Shown: positions 6,011 through 12,862, numbered from the stretch's first letter. The stretch is 15,039 bases of DNA from Betaproteobacteria bacterium RIFCSPLOWO2_02_FULL_68_150 (GCA_001771975.1 MERE01000031.1:1-15039), one strand, 5' to 3'. Notes: generated by a model from the letters alone, not told the origin. Made by a program: numbers and translations.

Positions 6011-6328
6011 ATGCAACGCATCCGCAAGGGCGACGAGGTAGTGGTGATCGCCGGCCGCGACAAGGGCAAGCGGGGCACGGTCCTGCGCCGTGTCGACGCC
6101 GAGCATGTCGTGGTCGAGGGGGTGAACCGGGTGAAGAAGCACCAGCGCCCGAATCCCATGAAGAACGTGACCGGAGGCATCGTCGACCTGGATCTGCCGA
6201 TTCACGTCTCCAATCTGGCGCTGTTCAATCCGGCGACCCAGAAGGCCGATCGCATCGGCTTCAAGGAGCTGGAAGGCGGCCGCAAGGTGCGCGTCTTCCG
6301 GTCGAACGGCGAGCAGGTGGACGTGTAA
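6011..6328 (+). CDS. rplX: 50S ribosomal protein L24
   Basis: 105 residues with an N-terminal KOW motif (IRKGDEVVVIAGRDKGKRG, residues 4-22). The conserved HQRPNPMKNVTGGI follows at about residues 43-56. L24 is one of the two assembly initiator proteins of the 50S subunit and lies near the tunnel exit. AAGAGGAA (5995-6002) provides the ribosome-binding site before the ATG at 6011. The gap to rplE is only nine bases. Confidence 0.97.
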   Translation: MQRIRKGDEVVVIAGRDKGKRGTVLRRVDAEHVVVEGVNRVKKHQRPNPMKNVTGGIVDLDLPIHVSNLALFNPATQKADRIGFKELEGGRKVRVFRSNGEQVDV

Positions 6329-6337
6329 GGAAACGCC

Positions 6338-7009
6338 ATGGCCAAGGAAGCTACGCCGCAGAAGCAATCCCAGAAGAAGCCCGCTGCCGGAGCCGGCACG
6401 CCGAAGAAGCCCGCGTCCGCCGCCGATGCAGCGGCCAAGAGCGCGCCGCAGGACACGACTCCGCCGCCGGCTGCGCGCCTGCGCGAACACTACCGCGAGC
6501 GGGTGATCCCGGACCTGATGCAGAAGTTCGGCTACCGCACGGTGATGCAGGTGCCGCGTCTGCGCAAGATCACCCTGAACATGGGGGTCGGCGAGGCGGT
6601 GAACGACAAGAAGATCCTCGACAACGCGGTCGGCGACCTGACGCGCATTGCCGGCCAGAAACCGGTCACCACCAAGGCGCGCCGCTCGATTGCCAACTTC
6701 AAGGTGCGGGCCGGCTTTCCGATCGGCTGCATGGTGACGCTGCGCGGCGTGCGCATGTACGAGTTTCTCGACCGCCTGGTGAACATCGCGATCCCCCGCA
6801 TCCGCGACTTCCGCGGCGTTTCGAACCGCGCCTTCGACGGTCGCGGCAACTACAGTCTCGGGGTCAAGGAACAGATCATTTTCCCGGAGATCGAGTACGA
6901 CAAGATCGACGCGCTCCGGGGTCTGAACATCGCGATCAGCACGAGCGCGAAAACCGACGACGAGGCGCGCGCGCTGCTGACGGCGTTCCGCTTCCCGTTC
7001 AAGCACTGA
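6338..7009 (+). CDS. rplE: 50S ribosomal protein L5 with N-terminal extension
   Basis: 223 residues, against 179 in E. coli. From about residue 46 it is a normal L5: RLREHYRERVIPDLM, VMQVPRLRKITLNMGVGEAV, then GFPIGCMVTLRGVRMYEF, RIRDFRGVS and NYSLGVKEQIIFPEIEYDK. L5 binds 5S rRNA and forms bridge B1b with S13 at the central protuberance. The first 44 or so residues are Lys, Ala, Pro and Gln rich and look disordered. The long form is preferred because the ATG at 6338 has AAGGA upstream, and no internal ATG or GTG lies near the start of the conserved part before conserved residues would be lost. Confidence 0.96.
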   Translation: MAKEATPQKQSQKKPAAGAGTPKKPASAADAAAKSAPQDTTPPPAARLREHYRERVIPDLMQKFGYRTVMQVPRLRKITLNMGVGEAVNDKKILDNAVGDLTRIAGQKPVTTKARRSIANFKVRAGFPIGCMVTLRGVRMYEFLDRLVNIAIPRIRDFRGVSNRAFDGRGNYSLGVKEQIIFPEIEYDKIDALRGLNIAISTSAKTDDEARALLTAFRFPFKH

Positions 7010-7019
7010 GGAGACCGAG

Positions 7020-7325
7020 ATGGCCAAGCTCGCCGTGAAGTTGCGCGAAAAGTTCCGCCGCCAGACCGTGGCCAAGTTCAAGGCCAGGCGTGCCGCGCTG
7101 CTCGAGACGCTGCGCAGTCCGCGCGCCACCGACGAGGCCCGCGACGAAGCGCGCCTGAGACTGCAGAAGCTGCCGCGCGACGCCTCGCCCGTGCGCCTGC
7201 GCAACCGCTGCGCGCTCACCGGCCGGCCGCGCGGCGTATTCAGCAAATTCGGCCTCGCGCGCAGCAAGCTGCGCGAGCTCGCGCTCAGGGGCGAAGTGCC
7301 CGGCGTGATCAAGGCCAGTTGGTAA
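7020..7325 (+). CDS. rpsN: 30S ribosomal protein S14 (zinc-independent type)
   Basis: 101 residues, the long zinc-free form of S14. It has the central insertion and lacks the CXXC pairs of the short form. Diagnostic blocks are NRCALTGRPRGVFSKFGLAR (about residues 61-80) and the end GEVPGVIKASW. S14 lies in the 30S head close to S10 and S19 and is among the late-joining head proteins. It starts ten bases after rplE behind a GAGGAGA-like site and ends ten bases before rpsH. Confidence 0.97.
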   Translation: MAKLAVKLREKFRRQTVAKFKARRAALLETLRSPRATDEARDEARLRLQKLPRDASPVRLRNRCALTGRPRGVFSKFGLARSKLRELALRGEVPGVIKASW

Positions 7326-7335
7326 GGAGAAGCGT

Positions 7336-7731
7336 ATGAGCATGAGCGATCCGATCGCGGACATGCTGACCCGCATTCGCAATGCGCAGGTCGTCGGCCA
7401 GATCGACGTGCAGATGCCGGCCTCGAACTTGAAGGCCGCCATCGCACAGGTGCTGAAGGACGAGGGGTACATCGAGGACTTCGCGGTGCGCGACGAGGGC
7501 GTCAAGCGCGAGCTGCGCATCGGCCTCAAGTACTACGCCGGCCGACCCGTGATCGAGCGCCTGGAGCGCGTCTCCAAGCCGGGGCTGCGCGTGTACCGGG
7601 GCCGCGACAAGATGCCCCGCGTGATGAACGGGCTCGGGGTGGCGATCGTATCGACCTCGCGGGGCGTGATGACCGACCGCAAGGCGCGCGACACCGGGCT
7701 GGGCGGCGAAGTGCTTTGCATCGTGGCCTGA
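7336..7731 (+). CDS. rpsH: 30S ribosomal protein S8
   Basis: 131 residues, normal. It opens with MSDPIADMLTRIRNAQ and ends with the conserved RNA-binding block STSRGVMTDRKARDTGLGGE. S8 is a primary 16S rRNA binder in the platform. In E. coli it also represses the spc operon by binding mRNA at the rplX-rplE boundary. I see no obvious hairpin copy of that site at the corresponding boundary here. The upstream GGAGA serves as ribosome-binding site. Confidence 0.98.
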   Translation: MSMSDPIADMLTRIRNAQVVGQIDVQMPASNLKAAIAQVLKDEGYIEDFAVRDEGVKRELRIGLKYYAGRPVIERLERVSKPGLRVYRGRDKMPRVMNGLGVAIVSTSRGVMTDRKARDTGLGGEVLCIVA

Positions 7732-7744
7732 GGACGACGCGCTC

Positions 7745-8278
7745 ATGTCCAGGATCGCCAGGAACCCGATCGCGCTTCCCAAGGGCGTGGAAGTCAGCAT
7801 CGCGGCCGGCCAGATATCGGTGAAGGGGCCGCTCGGCACGATCGCACGCGCGCTCGACCCGAACGTCGAGCTGCAGCACGAGGGCGAAACGCTCAAGTGC
7901 CGGGCGCTCGGCAATTCGCGCCAGGCCGACGCCATGTCCGGCACGATGCGTGCACTGGTCGCCAACATGGTCACCGGCGTGACCAAGGGCTTCGAGAAAA
8001 AGCTCAACCTGGTCGGCGTCGGTTACCGTGCCCAGGCGCAGGGCGACAAACTGAACCTGTCGCTCGGCTTCTCGCACCCGGTGGTGCGGCAGATGCCCAA
8101 AGGCGTGAAGGTCGCGACACCCACCCAGACCGAGATCCTGGTGAGCGGCATCGACAAGCAGCTCGTCGGCCAGATCGCCGCGGAGATCCGCGACACGCGG
8201 CCGCCCGAGCCGTACAAGGGCAAGGGCGTGCGCTATGCCGGCGAGACGATCGTGCTGAAAGAAACGAAGAAGAAGTAG
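7745..8278 (+). CDS. rplF: 50S ribosomal protein L6
   Basis: 177 residues, as in E. coli. It begins MSRIARNPIALPKGVEV and has the tandem-repeat fold typical of L6. Recognisable blocks are MVTGVTKGFEKKLNLVGVGYR, LGFSHPV and the C-terminal RPPEPYKGKGVRYAGE. L6 binds near the sarcin-ricin region and L7/L12 stalk base, affecting elongation factor function. It is 13 bases from both neighbours. Confidence 0.98.
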   Translation: MSRIARNPIALPKGVEVSIAAGQISVKGPLGTIARALDPNVELQHEGETLKCRALGNSRQADAMSGTMRALVANMVTGVTKGFEKKLNLVGVGYRAQAQGDKLNLSLGFSHPVVRQMPKGVKVATPTQTEILVSGIDKQLVGQIAAEIRDTRPPEPYKGKGVRYAGETIVLKETKKK

Positions 8279-8291
8279 CGGAGCTAGAGCC

Positions 8292-8648
8292 ATGTCCGAT
8301 AAGAATCTCTCGCGCCTGCGCCGCTCGCGCCAGACGCGCCTCAAGATCCGCGAACTGGGCCATGTGCGGCTGACGGTCCACCGCACCAACTGCCACATTT
8401 ACGCGCAGATCACGAACGCTGCGGGCGACAAGGTGCTCGCCAGCGCGTCGACGGCCGAGAAGGAGCTGCGTGCGGCGCTGAAAAGCGGCAGCAACCGCAA
8501 GGCGGCCGAGGTCGTGGGCCAGCGCATTGCGGAGAAGGCGAAGGCGGCAGGGATCGAGAAGGTCGCGTTCGATCGTGCAGGCTACCGCTACCACGGGCGC
8601 ATCAAGGCGCTCGCCGAGGCCGCCCGCAGCGGCGGCCTCAAGTTCTGA
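8292..8648 (+). CDS. rplR: 50S ribosomal protein L18
   Basis: 118 residues. The basic N-terminus RLRRSRQTRLKIRELGHVRL precedes the core VHRTNCHIYAQI, and the C-terminus FDRAGYRYHGRIKALAEAAR is characteristic. L18 binds 5S rRNA together with L5 in the central protuberance. Standard length and spacing, with no oddities seen. Confidence 0.98.
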   Translation: MSDKNLSRLRRSRQTRLKIRELGHVRLTVHRTNCHIYAQITNAAGDKVLASASTAEKELRAALKSGSNRKAAEVVGQRIAEKAKAAGIEKVAFDRAGYRYHGRIKALAEAARSGGLKF

Positions 8649-8660
8649 GGATCACGGGCC

Positions 8661-9185
8661 ATGGCAAAGATGCAGGGACGAGTACGGCAGACCGAGGAGC
8701 GCGGCGACGGCCTGCGCGAGAAGATGGTCGCGGTGAATCGCGTCACCAAGGTGGTGAAGGGCGGTCGGGTGCTGGGATTCGCGGCGCTCACCGTGGTCGG
8801 CGACGGCGACGGCAGCGTCGGCATGGGCAAGGGCAAGGCGCGCGAAGTCCCGGTGGCGGTGCAAAAGGCCATGGACGAGGCGCGGCGCAAGATGTTCAAG
8901 GTCAACCTGAAGAACGGCACCCTGCACCACACCGTCCACGGCAGGCACGGCGCCGCGAAGGTGCTGATGCAGCCGGCTTCGGAGGGCACCGGAATCATTG
9001 CCGGCGGGCCGATGCGCGCGGTGTTCGAGGTCATGGGCGTCACCAACATTCTCGCCAAGTGCTTTGGTTCGACCAACCCGTACAACGTGGTGCGGGCGAC
9101 GCTGCAGGGGCTGCAGTCGATGAGCACGCCGGCCCAGATTGCCGCCAAGCGCGGCAAGAGCGTAGCAGAAATCCTGCAGCACTGA
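8661..9185 (+). CDS. rpsE: 30S ribosomal protein S5
   Basis: 174 residues. The N-terminal double-stranded RNA-binding-like domain has VAVNRVTKVVKGGRVLGF (from about residue 23), which includes the loop where spectinomycin-resistance changes occur in other bacteria. The loop looks wild type. The C-terminal domain has PASEGTGIIAGGPMRAVFE, GSTNPYNVVRAT and AAKRGKSVAEI. S5 sits at the back of the 30S subunit near the mRNA entry and influences decoding accuracy. Confidence 0.98.
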   Translation: MAKMQGRVRQTEERGDGLREKMVAVNRVTKVVKGGRVLGFAALTVVGDGDGSVGMGKGKAREVPVAVQKAMDEARRKMFKVNLKNGTLHHTVHGRHGAAKVLMQPASEGTGIIAGGPMRAVFEVMGVTNILAKCFGSTNPYNVVRATLQGLQSMSTPAQIAAKRGKSVAEILQH

Positions 9186-9194
9186 AGGCACTCC

Positions 9195-9377
9195 ATGAGC
9201 GATGCAAAAGTCAGAGTGACGCTGGTGAAAGGCCTGGCCGGAACCAAGCAGAGCCATCGCGACACGGTGCGCGGACTGGGCCTGAAGCGGCGGCATCAGA
9301 CGGTCGAGCTTGCGGACAGCGCCGCGGTGCGCGGCATGATCACGAAGGTCCATTACCTCGTTCGGGTGGAAAGGTAA
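9195..9377 (+). CDS. rpmD: 50S ribosomal protein L30
   Basis: 60 residues, the usual short bacterial L30. Key blocks are VRVTLVKGLAGTKQSHRDTV and GLGLKRRHQTVEL, with the C-terminal MITKVHYLVRVE. L30 binds 23S rRNA domain II near the 5S region. It lies nine bases after rpsE and five bases before rplO. Confidence 0.97.
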   Translation: MSDAKVRVTLVKGLAGTKQSHRDTVRGLGLKRRHQTVELADSAAVRGMITKVHYLVRVER

Positions 9378-9382
9378 TCGCC

Positions 9383-9847
9383 ATGCGTTTGAATACGCTC
9401 AAGCCTGCGCCGGGCGCCAAGCATGCGCGGCATCGCGTCGGCCGCGGCGTCGGCTCCGGCTGGGGCAAGACCGCGGGCCTGGGTCACAAGGGCCAACGCG
9501 CCCGCGCCGGCGGTTACCACAAGGTCGGCTTCGAAGGCGGCCAGATGCCGCTGCACCGGCGCCTCCCCAAGCGCGGCTTCACTTCGCTCGGCCGCGACAC
9601 CTACGCCGAGATCCGCCTGTCGGATCTGCAGCGCATGAAGGCGAGCGAGATCGATCTGGCGGCGCTCAAGGCCGAGGGCGTGGTTTCGCGCCTCATCCTG
9701 ACCGCCAAGGTCATTTTGTCGGGCAAGCTCGCGCGGGCGGTGACGCTGAAGGGCGTCAAGGCGACCAAGGGGGCGCGCGCGGCGATCGAGGCGGCCGGCG
9801 GCAAGGTCGAGATGCCTGCGTCGCCCGCGGCGCCGGCCAAGGAATAA
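9383..9847 (+). CDS. rplO: 50S ribosomal protein L15
   Basis: 154 residues from the ATG at 9383. The glycine-rich N-terminal arm has the conserved RVGRGVGSGWGKTAGLGHKG and FEGGQMPLHRRLPKRGF. The C-terminal globular half ends in a short Ala/Pro-rich stretch (PASPAAPAKE). The frame is open for some distance upstream, but the ATG gives the canonical MRLNTLKPAPGAK start. L15 is a late-assembling 23S rRNA-binding protein. The stop TAA is in the same frame as secY and sits six bases before it. Confidence 0.97.
   Translation: MRLNTLKPAPGAKHARHRVGRGVGSGWGKTAGLGHKGQRARAGGYHKVGFEGGQMPLHRRLPKRGFTSLGRDTYAEIRLSDLQRMKASEIDLAALKAEGVVSRLILTAKVILSGKLARAVTLKGVKATKGARAAIEAAGGKVEMPASPAAPAKE
9839..9844 (+). promoter_or_regulatory. 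Ribosome-binding site for the secY TTG start
   Basis: AAGGAA spans the end of rplO, nine bases before the TTG at 9854. Because rplO's TAA (9845-9847) is in frame with secY, the start must lie after it, and this site supports TTG. Confidence 0.6.
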
Positions 9848-9853
9848 CGCGGC

Positions 9854-11176
9854 TTGGCCACCTCGCTACCCAATGCGGGCAAGACGGGACGCTATGGCGA
9901 CCTGAAGCGGCGGCTGCTGTTCCTTCTCGGGGCGCTGGTCGTTTTCCGCGTCGGCGCGCACATCCCGGTTCCGGGAATCGATCCGAACGTGCTGGCCGAC
10001 CTGTTCAAGGGCCAGCAGGGCGGGATCCTGGGCATGTTCAACATGTTTTCGGGCGGGGCGCTGTCGCGTTTCACCATCTTTGCGCTGGGCATCATGCCCT
10101 ACATTTCGGCCTCGATCATCATGCAGCTCATGACTGCGGTGAGCCCGCAGCTCGAGCAGTTGCGCAAGGAAGGCGAAACCGGCCGGCGCAAGATCACCCA
10201 GTACACGCGCTACGGCACCGTGTTCCTGGCGTTGTTCCAGGCCACCGGCATATCGATCGCGCTCGAGAGCCAGCCGGGCCTGGTGCTCGAGGCGGGCCTG
10301 ATGTTCCGCGTCACGACGGTGACCACGCTCGTCACCGGAACCATGTTCCTGATGTGGCTCGGCGAGCAGATCACCGAGCGCGGGCTGGGCAACGGCATCT
10401 CGATCATCATTTTCGCCGGCATCGCCGCAGGGCTGCCGAGCGCGATTGCCGGGACGCTGGAACTGGTGCGCACCGGCGCCATGCACCCGCTCACGGCGCT
10501 GCTGATCGCGGCGGCGGTCGCGGTGGTGACGGCGGTGGTGTGCTTCGTCGAGCGCGGCCAGCGCAAGATCCTCGTCAACTATGCCAAGCGCCAGGTGGGA
10601 AACCGCGTCTACGGCGGCCAGAGCTCGCACCTGCCGTTCAAGCTCAACATGTCCGGCGTCATCCCGCCGATTTTCGCCTCGTCGCTGATCCTGTTTCCCG
10701 CCACGCTGCTGGGCTGGTTCGGCTCCGCCGAAGGTCTGATCTGGCTGCGCGACGTGGCGGGCACGCTGTCGCCGGGCCAGCCGATCTACGTCATGCTGTA
10801 TGCCGCGATGATCATCTTCTTCTGCTTCTTCTACACCGCGCTGCAGTACAACCCCAAGGAGACGGCGGACAACCTGAAGAAGTCCGGCGCCTTCGTTCCG
10901 GGGATCCGCCCCGGCGACCAGACCGCGCGCTACCTGGAGAAGATCCTGCTCCGGCTGACGCTCGCCGGCGCGATCTACGTCACGCTCGTCTGCCTGCTGC
11001 CGGAGTTCCTGATCCTGCGCTGGAACGTGCCGTTCTATTTCGGCGGCACGTCGCTCCTGATCATCGTCGTGGTGACGATGGATTTCATGGCCCAGGTGCA
11101 GGCCTACATCATGACGCACCAGTACGAGAGCCTGCTGCGCAAGGCCAGTTTCAAGGGCGGACTGCCCGTACGCTAG
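9854..11176 (+). CDS. secY: Protein translocase subunit SecY
   Basis: 440 residues, normal length. SecY is the pore subunit of the SecYEG translocon in the inner membrane. The sequence shows about ten hydrophobic segments. The first begins near residue 20, followed by GAHIPVPGID and the plug-region segment FNMFSGGALSRF. The large cytoplasmic loops with ERGQRKILVNYAKRQVG (near residues 233-249) and KKSGAFVPGIRPGDQT (near 341-356) are the SecA and ribosome contact sites. The start is a TTG at 9854. An in-frame stop at 9845 rules out anything earlier, and the next ATG would delete the first membrane segment. It lies in the spc operon as usual. Confidence 0.97.
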   Translation: MATSLPNAGKTGRYGDLKRRLLFLLGALVVFRVGAHIPVPGIDPNVLADLFKGQQGGILGMFNMFSGGALSRFTIFALGIMPYISASIIMQLMTAVSPQLEQLRKEGETGRRKITQYTRYGTVFLALFQATGISIALESQPGLVLEAGLMFRVTTVTTLVTGTMFLMWLGEQITERGLGNGISIIIFAGIAAGLPSAIAGTLELVRTGAMHPLTALLIAAAVAVVTAVVCFVERGQRKILVNYAKRQVGNRVYGGQSSHLPFKLNMSGVIPPIFASSLILFPATLLGWFGSAEGLIWLRDVAGTLSPGQPIYVMLYAAMIIFFCFFYTALQYNPKETADNLKKSGAFVPGIRPGDQTARYLEKILLRLTLAGAIYVTLVCLLPEFLILRWNVPFYFGGTSLLIIVVVTMDFMAQVQAYIMTHQYESLLRKASFKGGLPVR

Positions 11177-11191
11177 GCAAGGAGAAGCGAC

Positions 11192-11305
11192 ATGAAAGTG
11201 AGTGCCTCGGTAAAGAAAATGTGCCGCAAGTGCAAGATCGTGCGCCGTAAGCGCGTGGTGCGCGTGATCTGTCCGAACCCGCGCCACAAGCAGCGCCAGG
11301 GCTGA
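11192..11305 (+). CDS. rpmJ: 50S ribosomal protein L36 (zinc-ribbon type)
   Basis: A 37-residue gene starting MKVSASVKKMCRKCKIVRRK and ending in NPRHKQRQG. Cys11, Cys14, Cys27 and His32 form the zinc-ribbon of the C+ class of L36. L36 is a small protein of the 50S subunit near L6 and L16. AAGGAGA lies before the ATG at 11192. It follows secY directly by 15 bases. In many relatives infA lies between the two genes, and it is absent here. Confidence 0.97.
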   Translation: MKVSASVKKMCRKCKIVRRKRVVRVICPNPRHKQRQG

Positions 11306-11328
11306 CGGCGCTCGCTTCGAGCCCAGCC

Positions 11329-11364
11329 TTGATAGAGCATTGACCGGACAGATATAATCTCAGG
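11329..11364 (+). promoter_or_regulatory. Predicted sigma70 promoter of the alpha operon
   Basis: TTGATA (-35, 11329-11334) and a perfect TATAAT (-10, 11353-11358) are separated by 18 bp, between rpmJ and rpsM. Initiation would fall near G11364, giving a leader of only about 22 bases before rpsM. It shares CCAGCCTTG at the -35 and GTTTT at the start region with the spc promoter. Confidence 0.82.
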
Positions 11365-11370
11365 TTTTCC

Positions 11371-11382
11371 GTCTTCGGGGAC
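11371..11382 (+). promoter_or_regulatory. Small hairpin over the weak rpsM ribosome-binding site
   Basis: GTCT (11371-11374) can pair with GGAC (11379-11382, with one G-U pair) around a TCGG loop. The GGGGA at 11377-11381 is the only Shine-Dalgarno-like sequence before the ATG at 11386, so the hairpin could mask it. The stem is short and may be coincidental. Confidence 0.25.
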
Positions 11383-11385
11383 TCC

Positions 11386-11769
11386 ATGGCCCGCATTGCA
11401 GGCATCAACATCGCGAACCACCAGCACGCCAGCATCGCGCTCACCGCGATCTACGGCATCGGCCGCGCCCGCGCCGAGGCGATCTGCGCCGTGGCCGGCA
11501 TCGACAAGGCGCGCAAGATCAAGGATCTCAGCGACGGCGAAATGGAGCGCCTGCGCGAGAGCGTCGGGCGCTTCACCGTAGAGGGCGACCTGCGGCGCGA
11601 GGTGTCGATGTCGATCAAGCGCCTGATGGACCTGGGCTGCTACCGCGGCGGGCGTCACCGCAAGGGCCTGCCGGTGAGGGGCCAGCGCACGCGCACCAAC
11701 GCGCGCACGCGCAAGGGACCGCGCAAGGCGGCGATCAAACTGAACGTCCAGGCCGGCAAGGCCGCCTGA
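11386..11769 (+). CDS. rpsM: 30S ribosomal protein S13
   Basis: 127 residues. It begins MARIAGINIANHQHASIALT and has the helix-two-turn-helix region YGIGRARAEAICAVAGI. The C-terminal GLPVRGQRTRTNARTRKGPRK is the basic tail that reaches P-site tRNA. S13 is in the 30S head and forms bridges B1a and B1b with 23S rRNA and L5. It is the first gene of the alpha operon, starting about 22 bases after the predicted transcription start. Confidence 0.98.
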   Translation: MARIAGINIANHQHASIALTAIYGIGRARAEAICAVAGIDKARKIKDLSDGEMERLRESVGRFTVEGDLRREVSMSIKRLMDLGCYRGGRHRKGLPVRGQRTRTNARTRKGPRKAAIKLNVQAGKAA

Positions 11770-11782
11770 AAGGACCGCATTC

Positions 11783-12208
11783 ATGGCAAGCAAGTCAGCA
11801 CCGACGACGCAGCAGCTGCAGCAGACCGCGGCGTCGCGCACCCGCAAGAAGGTCAAGAAGAACGTGGCCGAAGCCATCGCCCATATTCATGCCTCGTTCA
11901 ACAACACCATCGTGACCATCACCGACCGGCAGGGCAACACGCTGTCCTGGTCGACCTCGGGCAACGCCGGTTTCAAGGGATCGCGCAAGTCGACGCCCTT
12001 CGCGGCGCAGGTGGCGGCGGAGCGGGCCGGACGCGCGGCGCAGGACTGCGGGGTGAAGAACATCGAAGTGCGCATCAAGGGCCCCGGGCCCGGCCGCGAA
12101 TCGGCGGTGCGGGCGCTCAACGCGATCGGGCTCAAGATCGGCTCGATCGCCGACGTGACGCCGGTGCCGCACAACGGCTGCCGCCCGCCCAAGCGCCGGC
12201 GGGTCTAA
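11783..12208 (+). CDS. rpsK: 30S ribosomal protein S11
   Basis: 141 residues, slightly longer than E. coli S11 (129) because of a Gln/Thr-rich N-terminus (residues about 1-18). The core is standard: AHIHASFNNTIVTITDRQGN, GSRKSTPFAAQVAAERAG, IKGPGPGRESAVRALNAIG and the end TPVPHNGCRPPKRRRV. The Asn-Gly in PHNGC corresponds to the site known to form isoaspartate in E. coli S11. S11 lies in the platform near the mRNA exit. Confidence 0.98.
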   Translation: MASKSAPTTQQLQQTAASRTRKKVKKNVAEAIAHIHASFNNTIVTITDRQGNTLSWSTSGNAGFKGSRKSTPFAAQVAAERAGRAAQDCGVKNIEVRIKGPGPGRESAVRALNAIGLKIGSIADVTPVPHNGCRPPKRRRV

Positions 12209-12217
12209 GGAGAAGCG

Positions 12218-12847
12218 ATGGCCAGAAATCTCGACGCCAAGTGCCGCCAGTGCCGCAGGGAGGGCGAGAAGCTCTTCCTCAAGGGCGAAAAATGCTTCAC
12301 CGACAAGTGCGCGGTCGATCGCCGCAGCTACGCGCCCGGCCAGCACGGCCAGAAATCGGGCTCGCGCCTCTCGGACTACGGCAAGCAACTGCGTGAAAAG
12401 CAGAAGACGCGCCGCATGTACGGCCTGCTCGAGGGGCAGTTCCGCAGTACCTACGCCGAGGCGGCGCGCTCGAAGGGCGTGACCGGCGAGCGGCTGCTGC
12501 AGCTGCTGGAGACGCGCCTCGACAACATCGCCTACCGGATGGGGTTCGGTGCCTCGCGCACCGAAGCGCGCCAGGTGGTGCGGCATAACGCCATCCTGGT
12601 CAACGGCAGGCGCGTCAATATTCCGTCGTATCAGGTTCGCGCGGGCGACGTCGTCGCCGTGGCCGACAAGGCCAGGGCGCAGCTGCGCATCAAGGCCGCG
12701 GCCGAGGCGACCGAGTCGCGCGGCATTCCGGAGTGGCTCGAGGTCGATACCAAGGCGCTCACGGGCAAGCTCAAGTCGCTGCCGGCGCGCGCCGACCTGC
12801 CCTCGACGGTGAACGAAAGCATGATCATCGAGTTGTATTCGAAGTAA
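12218..12847 (+). CDS. rpsD: 30S ribosomal protein S4 (zinc-binding type)
   Basis: 209 residues. The N-terminus carries Cys9, Cys12, Cys26 and Cys31, the zinc-binding pattern of C+ S4. Then come RRSYAPGQHG, YGLLEGQFR and the S4 RNA-binding domain (about residues 97-160, with LLQLLETRLDNIAYRMGFG and RQVVRHNAILVNGRRVNIPS). S4 initiates 30S assembly and affects decoding fidelity. In E. coli it represses the alpha operon through a pseudoknot in the rpsM leader. The leader here is too short for that structure. Confidence 0.98.
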   Translation: MARNLDAKCRQCRREGEKLFLKGEKCFTDKCAVDRRSYAPGQHGQKSGSRLSDYGKQLREKQKTRRMYGLLEGQFRSTYAEAARSKGVTGERLLQLLETRLDNIAYRMGFGASRTEARQVVRHNAILVNGRRVNIPSYQVRAGDVVAVADKARAQLRIKAAAEATESRGIPEWLEVDTKALTGKLKSLPARADLPSTVNESMIIELYSK

Positions 12848-12862
12848 CGGGGTACCGCACAC

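Noticed and set aside
5948..7447. Minus-strand open frame of about 499 codons opposite rplX-rplE-rpsN
   Set aside because: Antisense shadow of conserved ribosomal genes with low-complexity composition.
9866..11287. Minus-strand open frame opposite secY and rpmJ
   Set aside because: Very rich in His, Arg and Asp, as expected from reading hydrophobic secY codons backwards; no family resemblance.
11310..11322. GCTCG-CTT-CGAGC hairpin after rpmJ as a terminator of the spc operon
   Set aside because: The stem is five bases with a three-base loop and no T tract follows, so termination there is not supported.
11340..11345. TTGACC as the -35 of the alpha promoter
   Set aside because: It is only 7 bp from the TATAAT. 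TTGATA at 11329 gives the proper 18-bp spacing.
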